From Gordonia westfalica (GTDB lineage: Bacteria; Actinomycetota; Actinomycetes; Mycobacteriales; Mycobacteriaceae): DNA of 64,000 nucleotides. Below, piece after piece: positions 1-9,450 of the stretch (positions are counted from its first letter, which is position 1; each line of letters starts with the position of its first letter). Position numbers and translations under genes: made by a program. Below the pieces are notes generated by a model, which saw only the letters and a list, made by a program, of their open reading frames with translations, made no database searches and had not been told where the DNA came from. The stretch is from contig NZ_FNLM01000036.1 in NCBI RefSeq assembly GCF_900105725.1, positions 930,001 to 994,000 on the forward strand, written 5' to 3'.

Positions 1-784
1 CCGCGGTCCGGGTGCCGGCCCCTTCGAGGCCGAAATCGTAGACGTCCTTGAGGTAGGTGGGCAGATAGGTGGAGAACGCGACGAATCCGCCGAAGGTCGC
101 GGCGTACAGGAAGCCCATCTGCCAGGTGATCGGCAATCGGGCCGCGGCGACGAGCTTCGGGACCACCGCGTCGTGGTTCGGCCGCCACACCGGTGAGTCA
201 CGCATGAACGTCCAGGTGACGGCGGCGACCACCACGAGGGTCACCGCGATGATCACGTGGGTGGTGACGTAGCCGAACCAGTTGACGAAGCGAGGGGTGA
301 AGAAGGCGGAGAACGCCGTTCCGCCCATCCCCACCCCGAAGACGCCGGTGGCGAAACCGCGGCGCTCGGGCGGGTACCAGGCATTCGCGAACGGGATACC
401 GACGGCGAAGGTGGTGCCCGCGATCCCGAGGAAGAACCCGAAGATCAGCATCAGCGGATACGAACCGAGGTCCCCGGCCACCGCGACGAGGATCACGATG
501 GGGGCCGACGCGAGGAGAAGGACCGGGAACATGATCCGGCCGCCGTAGCGGTCGGTCAGAGCGCCGGTGATGATCCGGCCCAGGGACCCCACGACGATGG
601 GGATCGCCACGACGATCGATTTCTCGGTGGACGAGAGATGGAGGAGTTCGGAGTAGCGCACACCCAACGGAGCGATGATGTTCCAGGCCCAGAAGCTGAC
701 CCCGAAGGCCAACGTCGCCAGGAAGAGGTTCCGGCCCTGGCCGACCCGCAGATCGGGTGTGCTCGACGTCTCCGCGCTGGTCAT
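1..784 (-). CDS. narK: NarK-type nitrate/nitrite transporter (partial, 3' end outside window)
   Basis: Major facilitator membrane protein that should import nitrate or exchange it for nitrite, feeding the NarGHI enzyme encoded just upstream. Reading the minus strand from the ATG at 784 gives an open frame of about 261 codons to the window edge, starting MTSAETSSTPDLRVGQGRNL. A hydrophobic first helix (FWAWNIIAPLG), the MFS loop motif GRIITGALTDRYGGR and the stretch GIAGTTFAVGIPFANAWYPP fit the nitrate/nitrite porter branch. The start lies 7 bases after the narI stop, so it is almost certainly the last gene of the nar operon. The C-terminal half is not in the window, so substrate residues there cannot be checked. 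Confidence 0.88.
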   Translation of the reverse strand, partial: MTSAETSSTPDLRVGQGRNLFLATLAFGVSFWAWNIIAPLGVRYSELLHLSSTEKSIVVAIPIVVGSLGRIITGALTDRYGGRIMFPVLLLASAPIVILVAVAGDLGSYPLMLIFGFFLGIAGTTFAVGIPFANAWYPPERRGFATGVFGVGMGGTAFSAFFTPRFVNWFGYVTTHVIIAVTLVVVAAVTWTFMRDSPVWRPNHDAVVPKLVAAARLPITWQMGFLYAATFGGFVAFSTYLPTYLKDVYDFGLEGAGTRTA

Positions 785-791
785 CGTCGCG

Positions 792-1541
792 TCACCGCTG
801 CCGGTCGGCGGTACCGACGGGGGCCCAGCCTCGCCGGGGTGGCCGATTGCCGGGAGCCGTCGCGTCGTCGCGACTCCGATAGACGATGTAGGGCCGGAAA
901 AGATAGTGGACCGGCGCGGTGAAGATGTGCACGAGCCGGGTGAAGGGGACCAGGCAGAACAGCAACATGCCGATCAGGACGTGAACGTGAAACCGCAGGG
1001 GAGCGGCGGCCATCGCGTCGATGTCCGGTTGCAGGAAGAAGATCGAGCGGAACCAGGGGGACACGGTCTCGCGGTAGTTCACACCGGGACCGTCGGGGTC
1101 GATCGCGCCGACGACGGTGATGTAGCTGCCGGCGACGATGGCCGAGAGCAGCACCAGGTACATCAACTTGTCGTTGCGGGTGGTGGCCATGAACACCGGA
1201 CCGGTGGTGCGGCGGCGGTAGACGAGCAGACCGATGCCGACCAGCGTGGCCAGCGCGGCGATGAGCCCGAAGACCGCGGCGAACAGGTGATAGTCCTTGT
1301 CCGACAAGCCGATCGCATCGGTCCAGGATTCGGGGATCACCAGTCCGACGGCATGACCCACGATGACGACGAGGATGCCGTAGTGGAACATCGGTGAGGC
1401 GATGCGCAGCACCCGGGATTCATAGAGTTCCGACGATCGCGTCGTCCAGCCGAACTTGTCGTAGCGGTAGCGCCAGATGGTGCCACCGATCACGAGAGCG
1501 AGTGTGAGATAGGGGATCACGCCCCAGAGCACCACATCCAC
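792..1541 (-). CDS. narI: Respiratory nitrate reductase gamma subunit (cytochrome b)
   Basis: Membrane cytochrome b of NarGHI; oxidises menaquinol and passes electrons through two b hemes to NarH. The 249-residue protein has five hydrophobic segments. Histidine pairs expected to ligate hemes are visible in FHYGILVVIVGHAVG near the N-terminus and in RFHVHVLIGMLLF and TRLVHIFTAPVHYLFRP near the C-terminus, as in Escherichia coli NarI. The ATG at 1541 follows the narJ stop by three bases and has a GGAGG ribosome site inside the narJ end. Length is slightly above the usual 225-240 because of a basic Arg/Pro-rich tail. Confidence 0.95.
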   Translation of the reverse strand: MDVVLWGVIPYLTLALVIGGTIWRYRYDKFGWTTRSSELYESRVLRIASPMFHYGILVVIVGHAVGLVIPESWTDAIGLSDKDYHLFAAVFGLIAALATLVGIGLLVYRRRTTGPVFMATTRNDKLMYLVLLSAIVAGSYITVVGAIDPDGPGVNYRETVSPWFRSIFFLQPDIDAMAAAPLRFHVHVLIGMLLFCLVPFTRLVHIFTAPVHYLFRPYIVYRSRDDATAPGNRPPRRGWAPVGTADRQR

Positions 1542-1544
1542 TGG

Positions 1545-2189
1545 TCATCCTCCGTTGCTTGTGGCCGACAGTGGGAGCAGCCGTGGATCGTAGGGCTCGA
1601 GACCTACTGTCTCGACCGGGATCTGGCTGCCGAGGGCCGCCGCCGGATCGCTGGGCGCGTCACCGGGGATCGTCGAGCAGACCGCTTCGAGAGCCGAGGC
1701 GTAGTCGCTGTCGACCTTCACCAGCGACCGCCGCAGGAGTTCGAGCGCCGGGCGATACTGCTGCAGCAGCTGTATTCCTCGCTCCGGATCGGCGCATGCG
1801 CAGAACTCGAGGACGATCGGGAGGTGGTCGGGTAGTTCCCCGCGCAGGTTCACCAGGAATCCGCTGTCGCGGTACGCCTGCTTGAACGCGCCCAGCGAGG
1901 CGCCCCGCCGCCGGGTGTCCCCGTCCGTCCAGTAGGTCAGGTAGAGCGTGTGCCGCCGTGACAGGTCGAACAGGTCGATGTACTCGCGCCGCAGTTCGTC
2001 GGCTCCGGTGGTGTCGAGGTGGTCGAGGAGTGGTTGCAGCAGCCGGCTCGCCGGATCGTCGGCCAGGGCGGCACGCAGGATCGGCAGGCGGCCGAGGAGC
2101 TCGTCGTCGGGATAGCTCAGGCACCACGACGCGACCTGATGGACGACGCGGTGGTCGGGGCTCCGTGGGCTGCGGCGGGGGAACCTCAT
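1545..2189 (-). CDS. narJ: Nitrate reductase molybdenum cofactor assembly chaperone
   Basis: Cytoplasmic dedicated chaperone (NarJ/TorD fold) that binds apo-NarG and helps insert the molybdenum cofactor before NarGH docks on NarI. The 214-residue protein contains the family pattern VASWCLSYPDDELLGRLP and LFDLSRRHTLYLTYWTDGD (the Leu-Thr-Tyr-Trp region is typical). Its start overlaps the narH stop by four bases, indicating translational coupling. It is not part of the finished enzyme. Confidence 0.93.
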   Translation of the reverse strand: MRFPRRSPRSPDHRVVHQVASWCLSYPDDELLGRLPILRAALADDPASRLLQPLLDHLDTTGADELRREYIDLFDLSRRHTLYLTYWTDGDTRRRGASLGAFKQAYRDSGFLVNLRGELPDHLPIVLEFCACADPERGIQLLQQYRPALELLRRSLVKVDSDYASALEAVCSTIPGDAPSDPAAALGSQIPVETVGLEPYDPRLLPLSATSNGG

Positions 2190-3844
2190 GACCGTCGCTC
2201 CGGGAACAGTCCGGGAGGCGCCCCGTTGCCGTCCCAGTTGAGCAGATTCGTCCGCCCCGCCATCGCTTCCGGATCGGCCGCACGATCACCGGTCTGGCGG
2301 TGTCGCAACGCGTGGAAGGTCTCGACCGACACCGGTGCGGGTCGACCGCTGGCCTCGCCGAAGGCCGACGAGTCGAACATCCCCGGACCGTCTTCGTAGT
2401 CGAGGGAGCAGGCCGTCTCCTCGAGCTTCTCGGCCTGCTCGAGGTGTGCCGTCGGGATCACGTAGCGCTCATCGTATTTCGCGATCGCCATCAGCCGGTA
2501 CATCCGGTAGATCTCTTCCTCGCTCAACCCGACCGACGCCGGGATGTCGGGGTCCGTCTCGCGACCGAGGTTGACATCGCGCATGTAGGCACGCATCGCC
2601 GCGAGCCGGCGGAGCACATCTTCGACGACGACTGTGTCACCCGCGGTGAACAATTCGGCCAGATATTCCAGCGGGATCCGGAGCGCATCGATGGCGCCGA
2701 AGAGCGTGCTCCGGCTCTCCGCGTCGTGGCCCTGTTCGGTGAGCAGGTCGACGATCGGGGAGAGCGGCGGCACATACCAGACCATGGGCATCGTGCGGTA
2801 TTCCGGATGCAGCGGCAGCGCCACCCGGTAGGTCTTGGCGAGCGCATAGACCGGTGAACGCCGGGCCGCCTCGAGCCAGTCGTCCGGGATGCCGTTCTCG
2901 GCGGCCGCACGCACCACCTCCGGGTCGTGCGGGTCGAGGATCAGATCGAGTTGCGACTGATACAGGTCCTTGTCGTCGGGGACCGAGGCGGCCGCGGTCA
3001 CGGCGTCGGCGTCGTAGAGGAAGAGTCCGAGATAGCGCAGGCGGCCGACGCAGGTCTCCGAACACACCGTCGGCTGTCCGACCTCGAGTCGCGGATAGCA
3101 GAGTGTGCACTTCTCGGCCTTGCCGGACTTGTGGTTGAAATAGATCTTCTTGTACGGGCATCCGGTGATGCACTGGCGCCATCCGCGGCACTTGTCCTGA
3201 TCGACGAGCACGATCCCGTCCTCGCTGCGCTTGTAGATCGCGCCCGAGGGGCACGACGCCATGCACGACGGGTTGAGGCAGTGCTCGCAGATCCGCGGCA
3301 GGTAGAACATGAACGTCTGCTCGTAGTTGAACTTGATCGCGTCTTCGCTCTCGCGGCGCAGCTTCTTGACCACCGGGTCGAGATGCCCGTGTTCGGTTGC
3401 GCCGCCGAGGTTGTCGTCCCAGTTCGACGACCACGTGACCTTGGTGTCCTCGCCGGTGAGCAGCGATTTGGGTCGCGCGACCGGGAAGTCGTCCCCCAGA
3501 GGCGCGTCGATGAGATTCTGGTAGTCGTAGGTCCACGGCTCGTAGTAGTCGTCGATGGTCGGCTGCACCGGGCTGGCGAAGATCGTCGCCAGGCGCCGTA
3601 GCCGGCTGCCCGTGCGCAGACGGAGTTTGCCCCGTCGGTTCAGGTGCCAGCCGCCGCGCCACTTCTCCTGATCCTCGTATCGACGCGGATATCCCTGTCC
3701 CGGACGGGTTTCGACGTTGTTGAACCAGACGTACTCGGTGCCGGCGCGATTGGTCCACGCCTGCTTGCACGTCACCGAACACGTGTGGCATCCGATGCAT
3801 TTGTCGAGATTCATCACCATGCCGACCTGTGCCATGACACGCAT
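2186..3844 (-). CDS. narH: Respiratory nitrate reductase beta subunit (Fe-S protein)
   Basis: Electron-transfer subunit of NarGHI carrying three 4Fe-4S and one 3Fe-4S clusters. The 552-residue protein has all four cysteine groups: CIGCHTCSVTCK (from residue 16), CEHCLNPSCMASCP, CRGWRQCITGCPYKK, where Trp replaces one Cys as in the 3Fe-4S site of E. coli NarH, and CTLCYPRLE followed by CSETCVGR. The open frame extends far upstream, but ATG 3844 is chosen because it overlaps the narG stop (ATGA), has an AGGAGGTGA ribosome site, and gives the conserved start MRVMAQVGMVMNLDKC. Confidence 0.97.
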   Translation of the reverse strand: MRVMAQVGMVMNLDKCIGCHTCSVTCKQAWTNRAGTEYVWFNNVETRPGQGYPRRYEDQEKWRGGWHLNRRGKLRLRTGSRLRRLATIFASPVQPTIDDYYEPWTYDYQNLIDAPLGDDFPVARPKSLLTGEDTKVTWSSNWDDNLGGATEHGHLDPVVKKLRRESEDAIKFNYEQTFMFYLPRICEHCLNPSCMASCPSGAIYKRSEDGIVLVDQDKCRGWRQCITGCPYKKIYFNHKSGKAEKCTLCYPRLEVGQPTVCSETCVGRLRYLGLFLYDADAVTAAASVPDDKDLYQSQLDLILDPHDPEVVRAAAENGIPDDWLEAARRSPVYALAKTYRVALPLHPEYRTMPMVWYVPPLSPIVDLLTEQGHDAESRSTLFGAIDALRIPLEYLAELFTAGDTVVVEDVLRRLAAMRAYMRDVNLGRETDPDIPASVGLSEEEIYRMYRLMAIAKYDERYVIPTAHLEQAEKLEETACSLDYEDGPGMFDSSAFGEASGRPAPVSVETFHALRHRQTGDRAADPEAMAGRTNLLNWDGNGAPPGLFPERRS

Positions 3845-6800
3845 CAGTAGGTCACCTCCTGGTTGCGCTTGCGGATGGTCGAGACGTTGTCGCGCTGATT
3901 GCCGACCGGGCCGAGATAGTTGAAGGCATAGGACAACTGGGCGTAGCCGCCGATGAGGTGACTGGGTTTGACCAGCAGGCGCGTACCCGAATTGTGGATT
4001 CCGCCGCGACGCCCGGTGGCCTCGGATTTCGGGACGTCGATGGTGCGTTCCTGGGCGTGATGGACGTAGACGACGCCCTCGGGCATGCGGTGACTGACGA
4101 TCGCGCGCCCGACGAAGACCCCGTTGGCGTTGACGCATTCGATCCAGTCGTTGTCGTGGACATCGATGGCCGCCGCATCCTGCGGACTCATCCACACCGT
4201 CGGGCCTCCCCGGGACAGCGACAACATGAACAGGTTGTCCTGGTACTCCGAGTGGATCGACCACTTGTTATGCGGCGTCAGGTATCTCACGGTCACCTGG
4301 GCGGAGCCGTCCGGTCCCAGCCGGGGTTCGTTGAACAGCCGATGCATGTCCAGCGGCGGACGGAAGATCGGCAACGACTCACCGATGTCGATGATCCAGT
4401 CGTGGTCGAGGTAGAAGTGCATCCTCCCGGTGAGGGTGTGGAACGGCTTGAGCCGCTCGATGTTGATGGTGAACGGTGCATACCGGCGATCCTCGGACTC
4501 GATACCCGACCACTCCGGTGAGGTCTTCACCGGCACGGGCGCTCGCTGCGTGTCGGCGAAGGTGATGCGGTACTCGGCGTTGCCCTCGGCGAGGTCGGCC
4601 AGGCGCTTGCCCACCCGTCGCTCCAGCTTCTCGAACCCGTTGAGTGAGAGCTGCCCGTTGGTCGTGGCCGAAAAGGTGAGGATCGCCTCGCAGAGCTTGG
4701 AGTCGGTGTCGATGGCCGGGCGCCCGTCGGCGGCGCCCCCGAGCATGACGTGGTTGGTGGATGCGAGGCGGGCGACCGCCTCGGTCATGTCGAAGTCGAC
4801 GTTCTTCGTCGTGAAACCCGGCGAGTCGGCGAGTGGCCCGATGGCGCCGAGCTTGTCCGCGATGGCGGTGTAGTCGCGTTCGACCACGGAGAACTGGGGC
4901 ATGTTGATCCCGGGGAGGGCCGCGACGCCGGGTTCACGCCAGTCGGCGACCCGGCCGTGCGGCGAGGCCACCTCACCCGGGGTGTCGTGTTGCAGGGCGA
5001 CGCTGACCAGATCCTTGCGGGTGCCCAGATGGGTCTTGGCCTGTTCGGAGAACTCCCGCGCGAGAAGGTGGAACAGGTCGAAGTCGGACTTCGCCTCCCA
5101 CGGGGGATCGATGGCCGGGGAGAAGGCGTGGACGAACGGGTGCAGGTCGGTCGCCGAGAGGTCGTGCTTCTCGTACCAGGTTGCGGCGGGCAGGACGATG
5201 TCGGAGAGCAGCGTCGTCGACGTCATCCGGAAGTCGGCGCAGAGCAGTAGGTCGAGTTTCCCCTCCGGGGCGTTCTCGTGCCACGTCACCTCGGTGGGGC
5301 GCGGGGTGTCGGGCGACTCCGTGCCCATGACGTTGTGGTGGGTCCCGAGGAGATGCCTGGAGAAGTACTCGGCTCCCTTGGCCGAGGACCCGAGGAAGTT
5401 GGAGCGCCAGAAGATCAAGGTGCGCGGCCAGTTCTGCGGGGCGTCGATGTCCTCGATCGCGGGTCTGAGTTCACCGTCGGCGAGTTTCCGCGCGACGTAC
5501 GCGGCCGCGTCGGCGGTCTCGCCGCGCGCCACCGCCGCGCTCGCCTCCTCGCCCACATCGAGCGGGTTGCGGTCGAACTGCGGATAGAAGGGCATCCACC
5601 CCAGGCGCGCCGACTGCGCGATCGCGTCGGCGGTGTGTTCGTGGGTGAGGTTGCCGCGCGAGAGCGGTGACGCCAGTGATTCCGTCGAGTACCCGTCGTT
5701 ACGCCACTGGTCGGTGTGCATGTACCAGTACGACGTCCCGGGGGTGGTCCGCGGCGGCCGGTGCCAGTCCAGGGCGCTCGACAGCGACACCCATCCGGTC
5801 AGCGGCCGGCACTTCTCCTGGCCGACGTAATGCGCCCATCCGCCGCCGTTGCGGCCCATACAGCCGGTCAGCAGCAACAACGAGAGCATCGCCCGGTAGG
5901 TCACGTCGCCGTGGAACCACTGGCACACCCCGGCACCCATGATGATCATCGAGCGGCCGCCGGAGTCGATGGCGTTCTGCGCGAACTCCCGCGCCACCCG
6001 GATCGCCGCCTCGGCCGGGACGCTGGTGATCCGGGCCTGCCAGGCGGGCGTGTACGGGGACTCGGCGTCGTCGTATCCGGCGGGCCATTCGCCCGGCAGC
6101 CCACTGCGCCCGACGCCGTACTGCGCGAGCATGAGGTCGAAGACGGTCGTCACCAGATGCCCGTCGACGCGGATGGCGGGGACTCCGCGACGGAGCACGG
6201 TGCCGCTGCCGTCGGGGGTGTCGAATGCCGGGAACGACACCTCCACGGCTTCCGCGCCGGGACGCCCGTGGACCGTCAGCGCCGGTGTGACCCCTTCCAG
6301 GTCGAGGTTCCAGCGGCCCTCTCCGGAACTGGAGTAGCGAAAACCCATGCTGCCGTTGGGAACCACCGGTGATCCGGTCGCGTCGTCGAGCAAGACCTGC
6401 TTCCAGGCGTCGTCGGGTTCGTCCGCCGGCCGGCCGGCGAGATCGCTCGCGGTGACGAATTTGCCTGCGACGTGGCCGGTCTCGTGCTCGTCGAGGTGTA
6501 CGAGGAAGGGCAGATCGGTGTATGTGCGGACGAAGTCGTCGAAGAACGGCGTGTTCCGGTCGACGAAGAACTCCTTCAGGATGACGTGTCCCATCCCCAT
6601 GGCCAGGGCGCCGTCGGTACCGGCCTGGGCGGGCAGCCACTCGTCGGCGAACTTGCTGTTGTCGGCGTAGTCGGGGCTGACGCTGACCACCTTGGTGCCG
6701 CGGTAGCGGACCTCGGTCATCCAGTGCGCGTCGGGAGTCCGGGTCACCGGGACGTTGGAGCCCCACATCATCAGGTAGCCGGCGTTCCACCAGTCGCCGG

Positions 6801-7551
6801 ACTCGGGGACGTCGGTCTGGTCGCCGAAGATCTGCGGACTGGCGACCGGCAGATCGGCGTACCAGTCGTAGAAGGAGGTCATCACGCCACCGATGAGCTC
6901 GATGAACCGGGACCCGATGGTGTGCGAGGCGATCGACATCGCCGGGATGGGGGAGAAGCCGGCGCATCGGTCGGGTCCGTAGGTCTTGATGGTGTGGACG
7001 TGCGCGGCCGCGGCCATCTCGATGGCCTCCGCCCACCGGATCCGGACCAACCCGCCCTTGCCCCGCGCCTGCTGATAGGAGCGTCGACGCAGCGGGTCAC
7101 CGACGACGTCGGCCCATGCCAGGACCGGGTCTCCGAGACGTGCGCGCGCCTCCCGGTACATCTCGACCAGGACGCCGCGCGCATACGGATGCCGGACCCG
7201 GGTGGGGGAGTAGGTGTACCAGGAGAATGCCGCGCCGCGGGGGCATCCGCGCGGCTCGTATCCCGGGTTGTCGTCGCCGACCGAGGGATAGTCGGTCTCC
7301 TGGGTCTCCCAGGTGATGATCCCGTCCTTCACGTACACCTTCCACGAACAGGACCCCGTGCAGTTGACGCCGTGTGTGGACCGGACGATCTTGTCGTGGC
7401 TCCAGCGGTCGCGATAGAAGACATCGCCCGCGCGTCCGCCGGACCGGAACACCGCTCTGGCATCGTCGCTCTCGTCCCAGCGGGTGAAGAATCGGCCGAC
7501 GTTCAGCAGGGCGGTCGCGGCGTCGCCCTGTACTCCGGTGGATGGGGGCAT
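3844..7551 (-). CDS. narG: Respiratory nitrate reductase alpha subunit (catalytic)
   Basis: Catalytic subunit that reduces nitrate to nitrite with a bis-molybdopterin guanine dinucleotide cofactor and one 4Fe-4S cluster. The 1235-residue length is normal. The N-terminal cluster motif is HGVNCTGSCSW (His60, Cys64, Cys68) with a later Cys in GCPRGAA (about 103). The Mo-ligand aspartate lies in SFYDWYADLP (about Asp229), followed by the family signature QTDVPESGDWW. It starts an operon narGHJI-narK read on the minus strand. The upstream 300-base gap shared with the divergent gene at 7849 should hold the promoter and any oxygen or nitrate control sites. Confidence 0.97.
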   Translation of the reverse strand: MPPSTGVQGDAATALLNVGRFFTRWDESDDARAVFRSGGRAGDVFYRDRWSHDKIVRSTHGVNCTGSCSWKVYVKDGIITWETQETDYPSVGDDNPGYEPRGCPRGAAFSWYTYSPTRVRHPYARGVLVEMYREARARLGDPVLAWADVVGDPLRRRSYQQARGKGGLVRIRWAEAIEMAAAAHVHTIKTYGPDRCAGFSPIPAMSIASHTIGSRFIELIGGVMTSFYDWYADLPVASPQIFGDQTDVPESGDWWNAGYLMMWGSNVPVTRTPDAHWMTEVRYRGTKVVSVSPDYADNSKFADEWLPAQAGTDGALAMGMGHVILKEFFVDRNTPFFDDFVRTYTDLPFLVHLDEHETGHVAGKFVTASDLAGRPADEPDDAWKQVLLDDATGSPVVPNGSMGFRYSSSGEGRWNLDLEGVTPALTVHGRPGAEAVEVSFPAFDTPDGSGTVLRRGVPAIRVDGHLVTTVFDLMLAQYGVGRSGLPGEWPAGYDDAESPYTPAWQARITSVPAEAAIRVAREFAQNAIDSGGRSMIIMGAGVCQWFHGDVTYRAMLSLLLLTGCMGRNGGGWAHYVGQEKCRPLTGWVSLSSALDWHRPPRTTPGTSYWYMHTDQWRNDGYSTESLASPLSRGNLTHEHTADAIAQSARLGWMPFYPQFDRNPLDVGEEASAAVARGETADAAAYVARKLADGELRPAIEDIDAPQNWPRTLIFWRSNFLGSSAKGAEYFSRHLLGTHHNVMGTESPDTPRPTEVTWHENAPEGKLDLLLCADFRMTSTTLLSDIVLPAATWYEKHDLSATDLHPFVHAFSPAIDPPWEAKSDFDLFHLLAREFSEQAKTHLGTRKDLVSVALQHDTPGEVASPHGRVADWREPGVAALPGINMPQFSVVERDYTAIADKLGAIGPLADSPGFTTKNVDFDMTEAVARLASTNHVMLGGAADGRPAIDTDSKLCEAILTFSATTNGQLSLNGFEKLERRVGKRLADLAEGNAEYRITFADTQRAPVPVKTSPEWSGIESEDRRYAPFTINIERLKPFHTLTGRMHFYLDHDWIIDIGESLPIFRPPLDMHRLFNEPRLGPDGSAQVTVRYLTPHNKWSIHSEYQDNLFMLSLSRGGPTVWMSPQDAAAIDVHDNDWIECVNANGVFVGRAIVSHRMPEGVVYVHHAQERTIDVPKSEATGRRGGIHNSGTRLLVKPSHLIGGYAQLSYAFNYLGPVGNQRDNVSTIRKRNQEVTY

Positions 7552-7848
7552 GACGTCACGGTACGAGCGTCAGGCCGGTGTCGGAGCATTATCGAGACGT
7601 CGCCAACCATATATTTCCGGGATTCCGTCCAAATGCGACATATGCCCGATTGTGTGCCATTGGCAGTGTCGTCGAAATGTCTGTCGAGAGCCGTTCCCGC
7701 TCGCGCCGCACCTCGGACGACGAAGCGGTCAAATACGTGTTGATCAGGCAATATGTGGAACACATTCCAGGTGCCGCGCATCGGTTCGGCGGCGGTGCGG
7801 ACGCTTCGCGGTGACAAAGCGCGAACAATTTCGACATATATTGAAATC
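7552..7848. promoter_or_regulatory. Divergent nar / TDT intergenic region with palindrome
   Basis: This 297-base gap separates narG (minus) from the TDT-type gene (plus) and is clearly richer in A+T than its neighbours. No gene is supported in it. It contains the perfect interrupted palindrome ATGTG-GAA-CACAT at 7753-7765 and a second, looser pair ATTTC/GAAAT at 7828-7832 and 7843-7847 just before the plus-strand start. Both are operator-like. I see no clear -35/-10 pair for either gene. Control of the nar operon from here is an inference from position. Confidence 0.45.
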
Positions 7849-9021
7849 ATGCCCGAAACCTCATCCTCCGCTGGAGTCGCACCGGTTCCGGGAAATGTCA
7901 CAAATCGGCGACGACACTCCCGATTCGCGCTCCCTCACGCGAAACTCTCGCAATTCAATTTCGTTCTCGGTACCGGGATAACCTCCACCGCTCTGCACAA
8001 TGTCGGGGCCTACGTGCTCTCGGATGTCCTCTTCGTGCTCGCCATCGGGGGCTACTGCGCGCTGACGGCCTGCGTCGCCGTGCGATGGGCCCGCGATCCG
8101 CGGGTGGTCCTCCCCGATGTGCGCGAGAGCTGGTTCGGTGGTTTCGCGTTCCCGGCCGGCGCCGGTGTGATCGCGGCCCGGTCCACTCTCCTCGGCGTGG
8201 AGTGGCCTGCACTGACCTTCACCGCCGTCGCGGCGGTGACCTGGGTGCTACTGGTGTACTGCGCCATCGCGGCCGGGGTCGGCGACGACGCACGCCGGCA
8301 CTCCGCGATGACCGACGCCGATGCCGAAACCGGTCCGGCCGACCGTCCGTGGCGACCCGACGGACTGATGCGGGTCGACGGCAGCTGGTTCGTGCTGGTG
8401 GTGTCCAGCCAGTCGGTGGCGGTGGCCGCCGGCGCGACGGCGGCCGCCTTTCACCACCCGCGCCTGGCGGAGTTGGCCGCCATCTGTTGGTCGGTCGGCG
8501 TGGTTCAACTCGCGGCGATGATCGCGCTGGGCGCGGCCCGGCTGCTCCTCGCCCCGCTCCGGTCGGTCGACGACGTCGCGCCCTTCTGGGTGTTCATGGG
8601 GGCGTGCATGATCTCGGTGCTCGGGGGATCGGAGGTGCTGGCCGCCGCGGGGCAGCAGTCCTTCGTCGACGACGCGGTGCTGACGTCGGTCTGCGCGGTG
8701 CTGTGGTCGTTCGGGTCCTGGCTCGTGCCACTGCTGATCGTGATGATGCTCTGGGACTGGCGGAGGGAGGACACGTACTCGGGGTTCCGTACGTCGTTGT
8801 GGTCGATGGTCTTCCCCCTCGGTATGTGGGGTGAGGCGAGCCGCGAACTCGGCGAGGTCCGGCGGATCGACTGGCTGATCGACCTGGGCACCGCCGAGGC
8901 CTGGGTGGTGTTCACCGTGTGGTGTGCGGTGTTCGCCGGGATGCTCGCCTGGTGGTGGCGCTGGTGGACCGGACGCGAGTTGCGTCCGTCACCGGCCGAC
9001 GTCGACGCACACCGTCAGTAG
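7849..9021 (+). CDS. TDT (tellurite resistance/C4-dicarboxylate transporter)-family membrane protein
   Basis: Integral membrane protein of about 390 residues with roughly ten hydrophobic segments, resembling the TehA/SLAC1-like TDT family of anion channels and dicarboxylate exporters. Recognisable parts are NVGAYVLSDVLFVLAIGGY near the N-terminus, VDGSWFVLVVSSQSVAVAAG in the middle, and SLWSMVFPLGMWGEASREL, which matches the family pattern W-x-x-x-F-P-x-G. The substrate cannot be told; anion or monocarboxylate movement is plausible. The frame is open from 7753 but ATG 7849 gives a family-like start. It is divergent from narG and its last 33 bases overlap the convergent cupin gene. Confidence 0.72.
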   Translation: MPETSSSAGVAPVPGNVTNRRRHSRFALPHAKLSQFNFVLGTGITSTALHNVGAYVLSDVLFVLAIGGYCALTACVAVRWARDPRVVLPDVRESWFGGFAFPAGAGVIAARSTLLGVEWPALTFTAVAAVTWVLLVYCAIAAGVGDDARRHSAMTDADAETGPADRPWRPDGLMRVDGSWFVLVVSSQSVAVAAGATAAAFHHPRLAELAAICWSVGVVQLAAMIALGAARLLLAPLRSVDDVAPFWVFMGACMISVLGGSEVLAAAGQQSFVDDAVLTSVCAVLWSFGSWLVPLLIVMMLWDWRREDTYSGFRTSLWSMVFPLGMWGEASRELGEVRRIDWLIDLGTAEAWVVFTVWCAVFAGMLAWWWRWWTGRELRPSPADVDAHRQ

Positions 9022-9327
9022 GACCGCGGAGTCCTGCTGCGCCGACAACTCGTGTCGGGCATTCGGGATGACGAGCACGTCGCCCTCGCGTCCGACGGTC
9101 CCGGTACCGTTCTCGACCAGTGTCACGTGACCGCGGAGGACCTGCAGGGTCGCCTCCCCGGGACCCTGGTGTTCGGCGAGTACTCGCCCGGCGACGAGCG
9201 CGATCACCGTCTGCCGCAGTGCGTGGTGGGAGTCGCCGTCGATGGTGTGCGCGGCGCGTCCGCTGCCGGCTGCGTGCGCGCTGGTGAGCAGATCGTCGAC
9301 GAGGCGGGGGAGCGAGACCGGGTCCAT
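8989..9327 (-). CDS. Small cupin-domain protein
   Basis: A 112-residue single-domain cupin. The beta-barrel motifs are visible as AEHQGPGEATLQVLRGHVTL (motif 1 region with His and Glu) and VGREGDVLVIPNARHEL (motif 2 with His), which usually ligate one metal ion or bind a small ligand. ATG 9327 gives MDPVSLPRLVDDLL; the frame stays open upstream to 9609 but that extension does not look coding. Function is unknown: proteins of this size are often stress or anion-responsive sensors or accessory enzymes. It converges on, and overlaps, the TDT gene by 33 bases. Confidence 0.7.
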   Translation of the reverse strand: MDPVSLPRLVDDLLTSAHAAGSGRAAHTIDGDSHHALRQTVIALVAGRVLAEHQGPGEATLQVLRGHVTLVENGTGTVGREGDVLVIPNARHELSAQQDSAVLLTVCVDVGR

Positions 9328-9406
9328 ACACCCAGTCTCGTGCACACGGTCGGAGCGTGCACCGGAGTTCGCGACAGCGGTGGTTTCCGGGCCGACGAGA
9401 CCCGAT

Positions 9407-9435
9407 TTGGGTCTGGCCAGCAGATTCTCTACACT
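9407..9435 (+). promoter_or_regulatory. Probable sigma-A promoter of the rpsH operon
   Basis: TTGGGT at 9407-9412 and TACACT at 9430-9435 are separated by exactly 17 bases, a good housekeeping promoter pattern for actinobacteria. It would start transcription near 9442, giving a leader of about 190 bases before rpsH. A promoter is needed here because the usual upstream genes rplE/rpsN are absent. Confidence 0.6.
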
Positions 9436-9450
9436 AGACCGGTTGCCTGT

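Noticed and set aside
257..922. Plus-strand open frame of 221 codons over the nar region
   Set aside because: It is antisense to narK and narI, whose products are clearly recognisable. Its sequence is Arg/Glu/Asp/Gly-rich, as expected of high-GC shadow frames.
2186..4264. 692-residue version of NarH
   Set aside because: The first 140 residues are narG sequence read in the wrong frame. The coupled ATG 3844 with AGGAGGTGA gives the true N-terminus.
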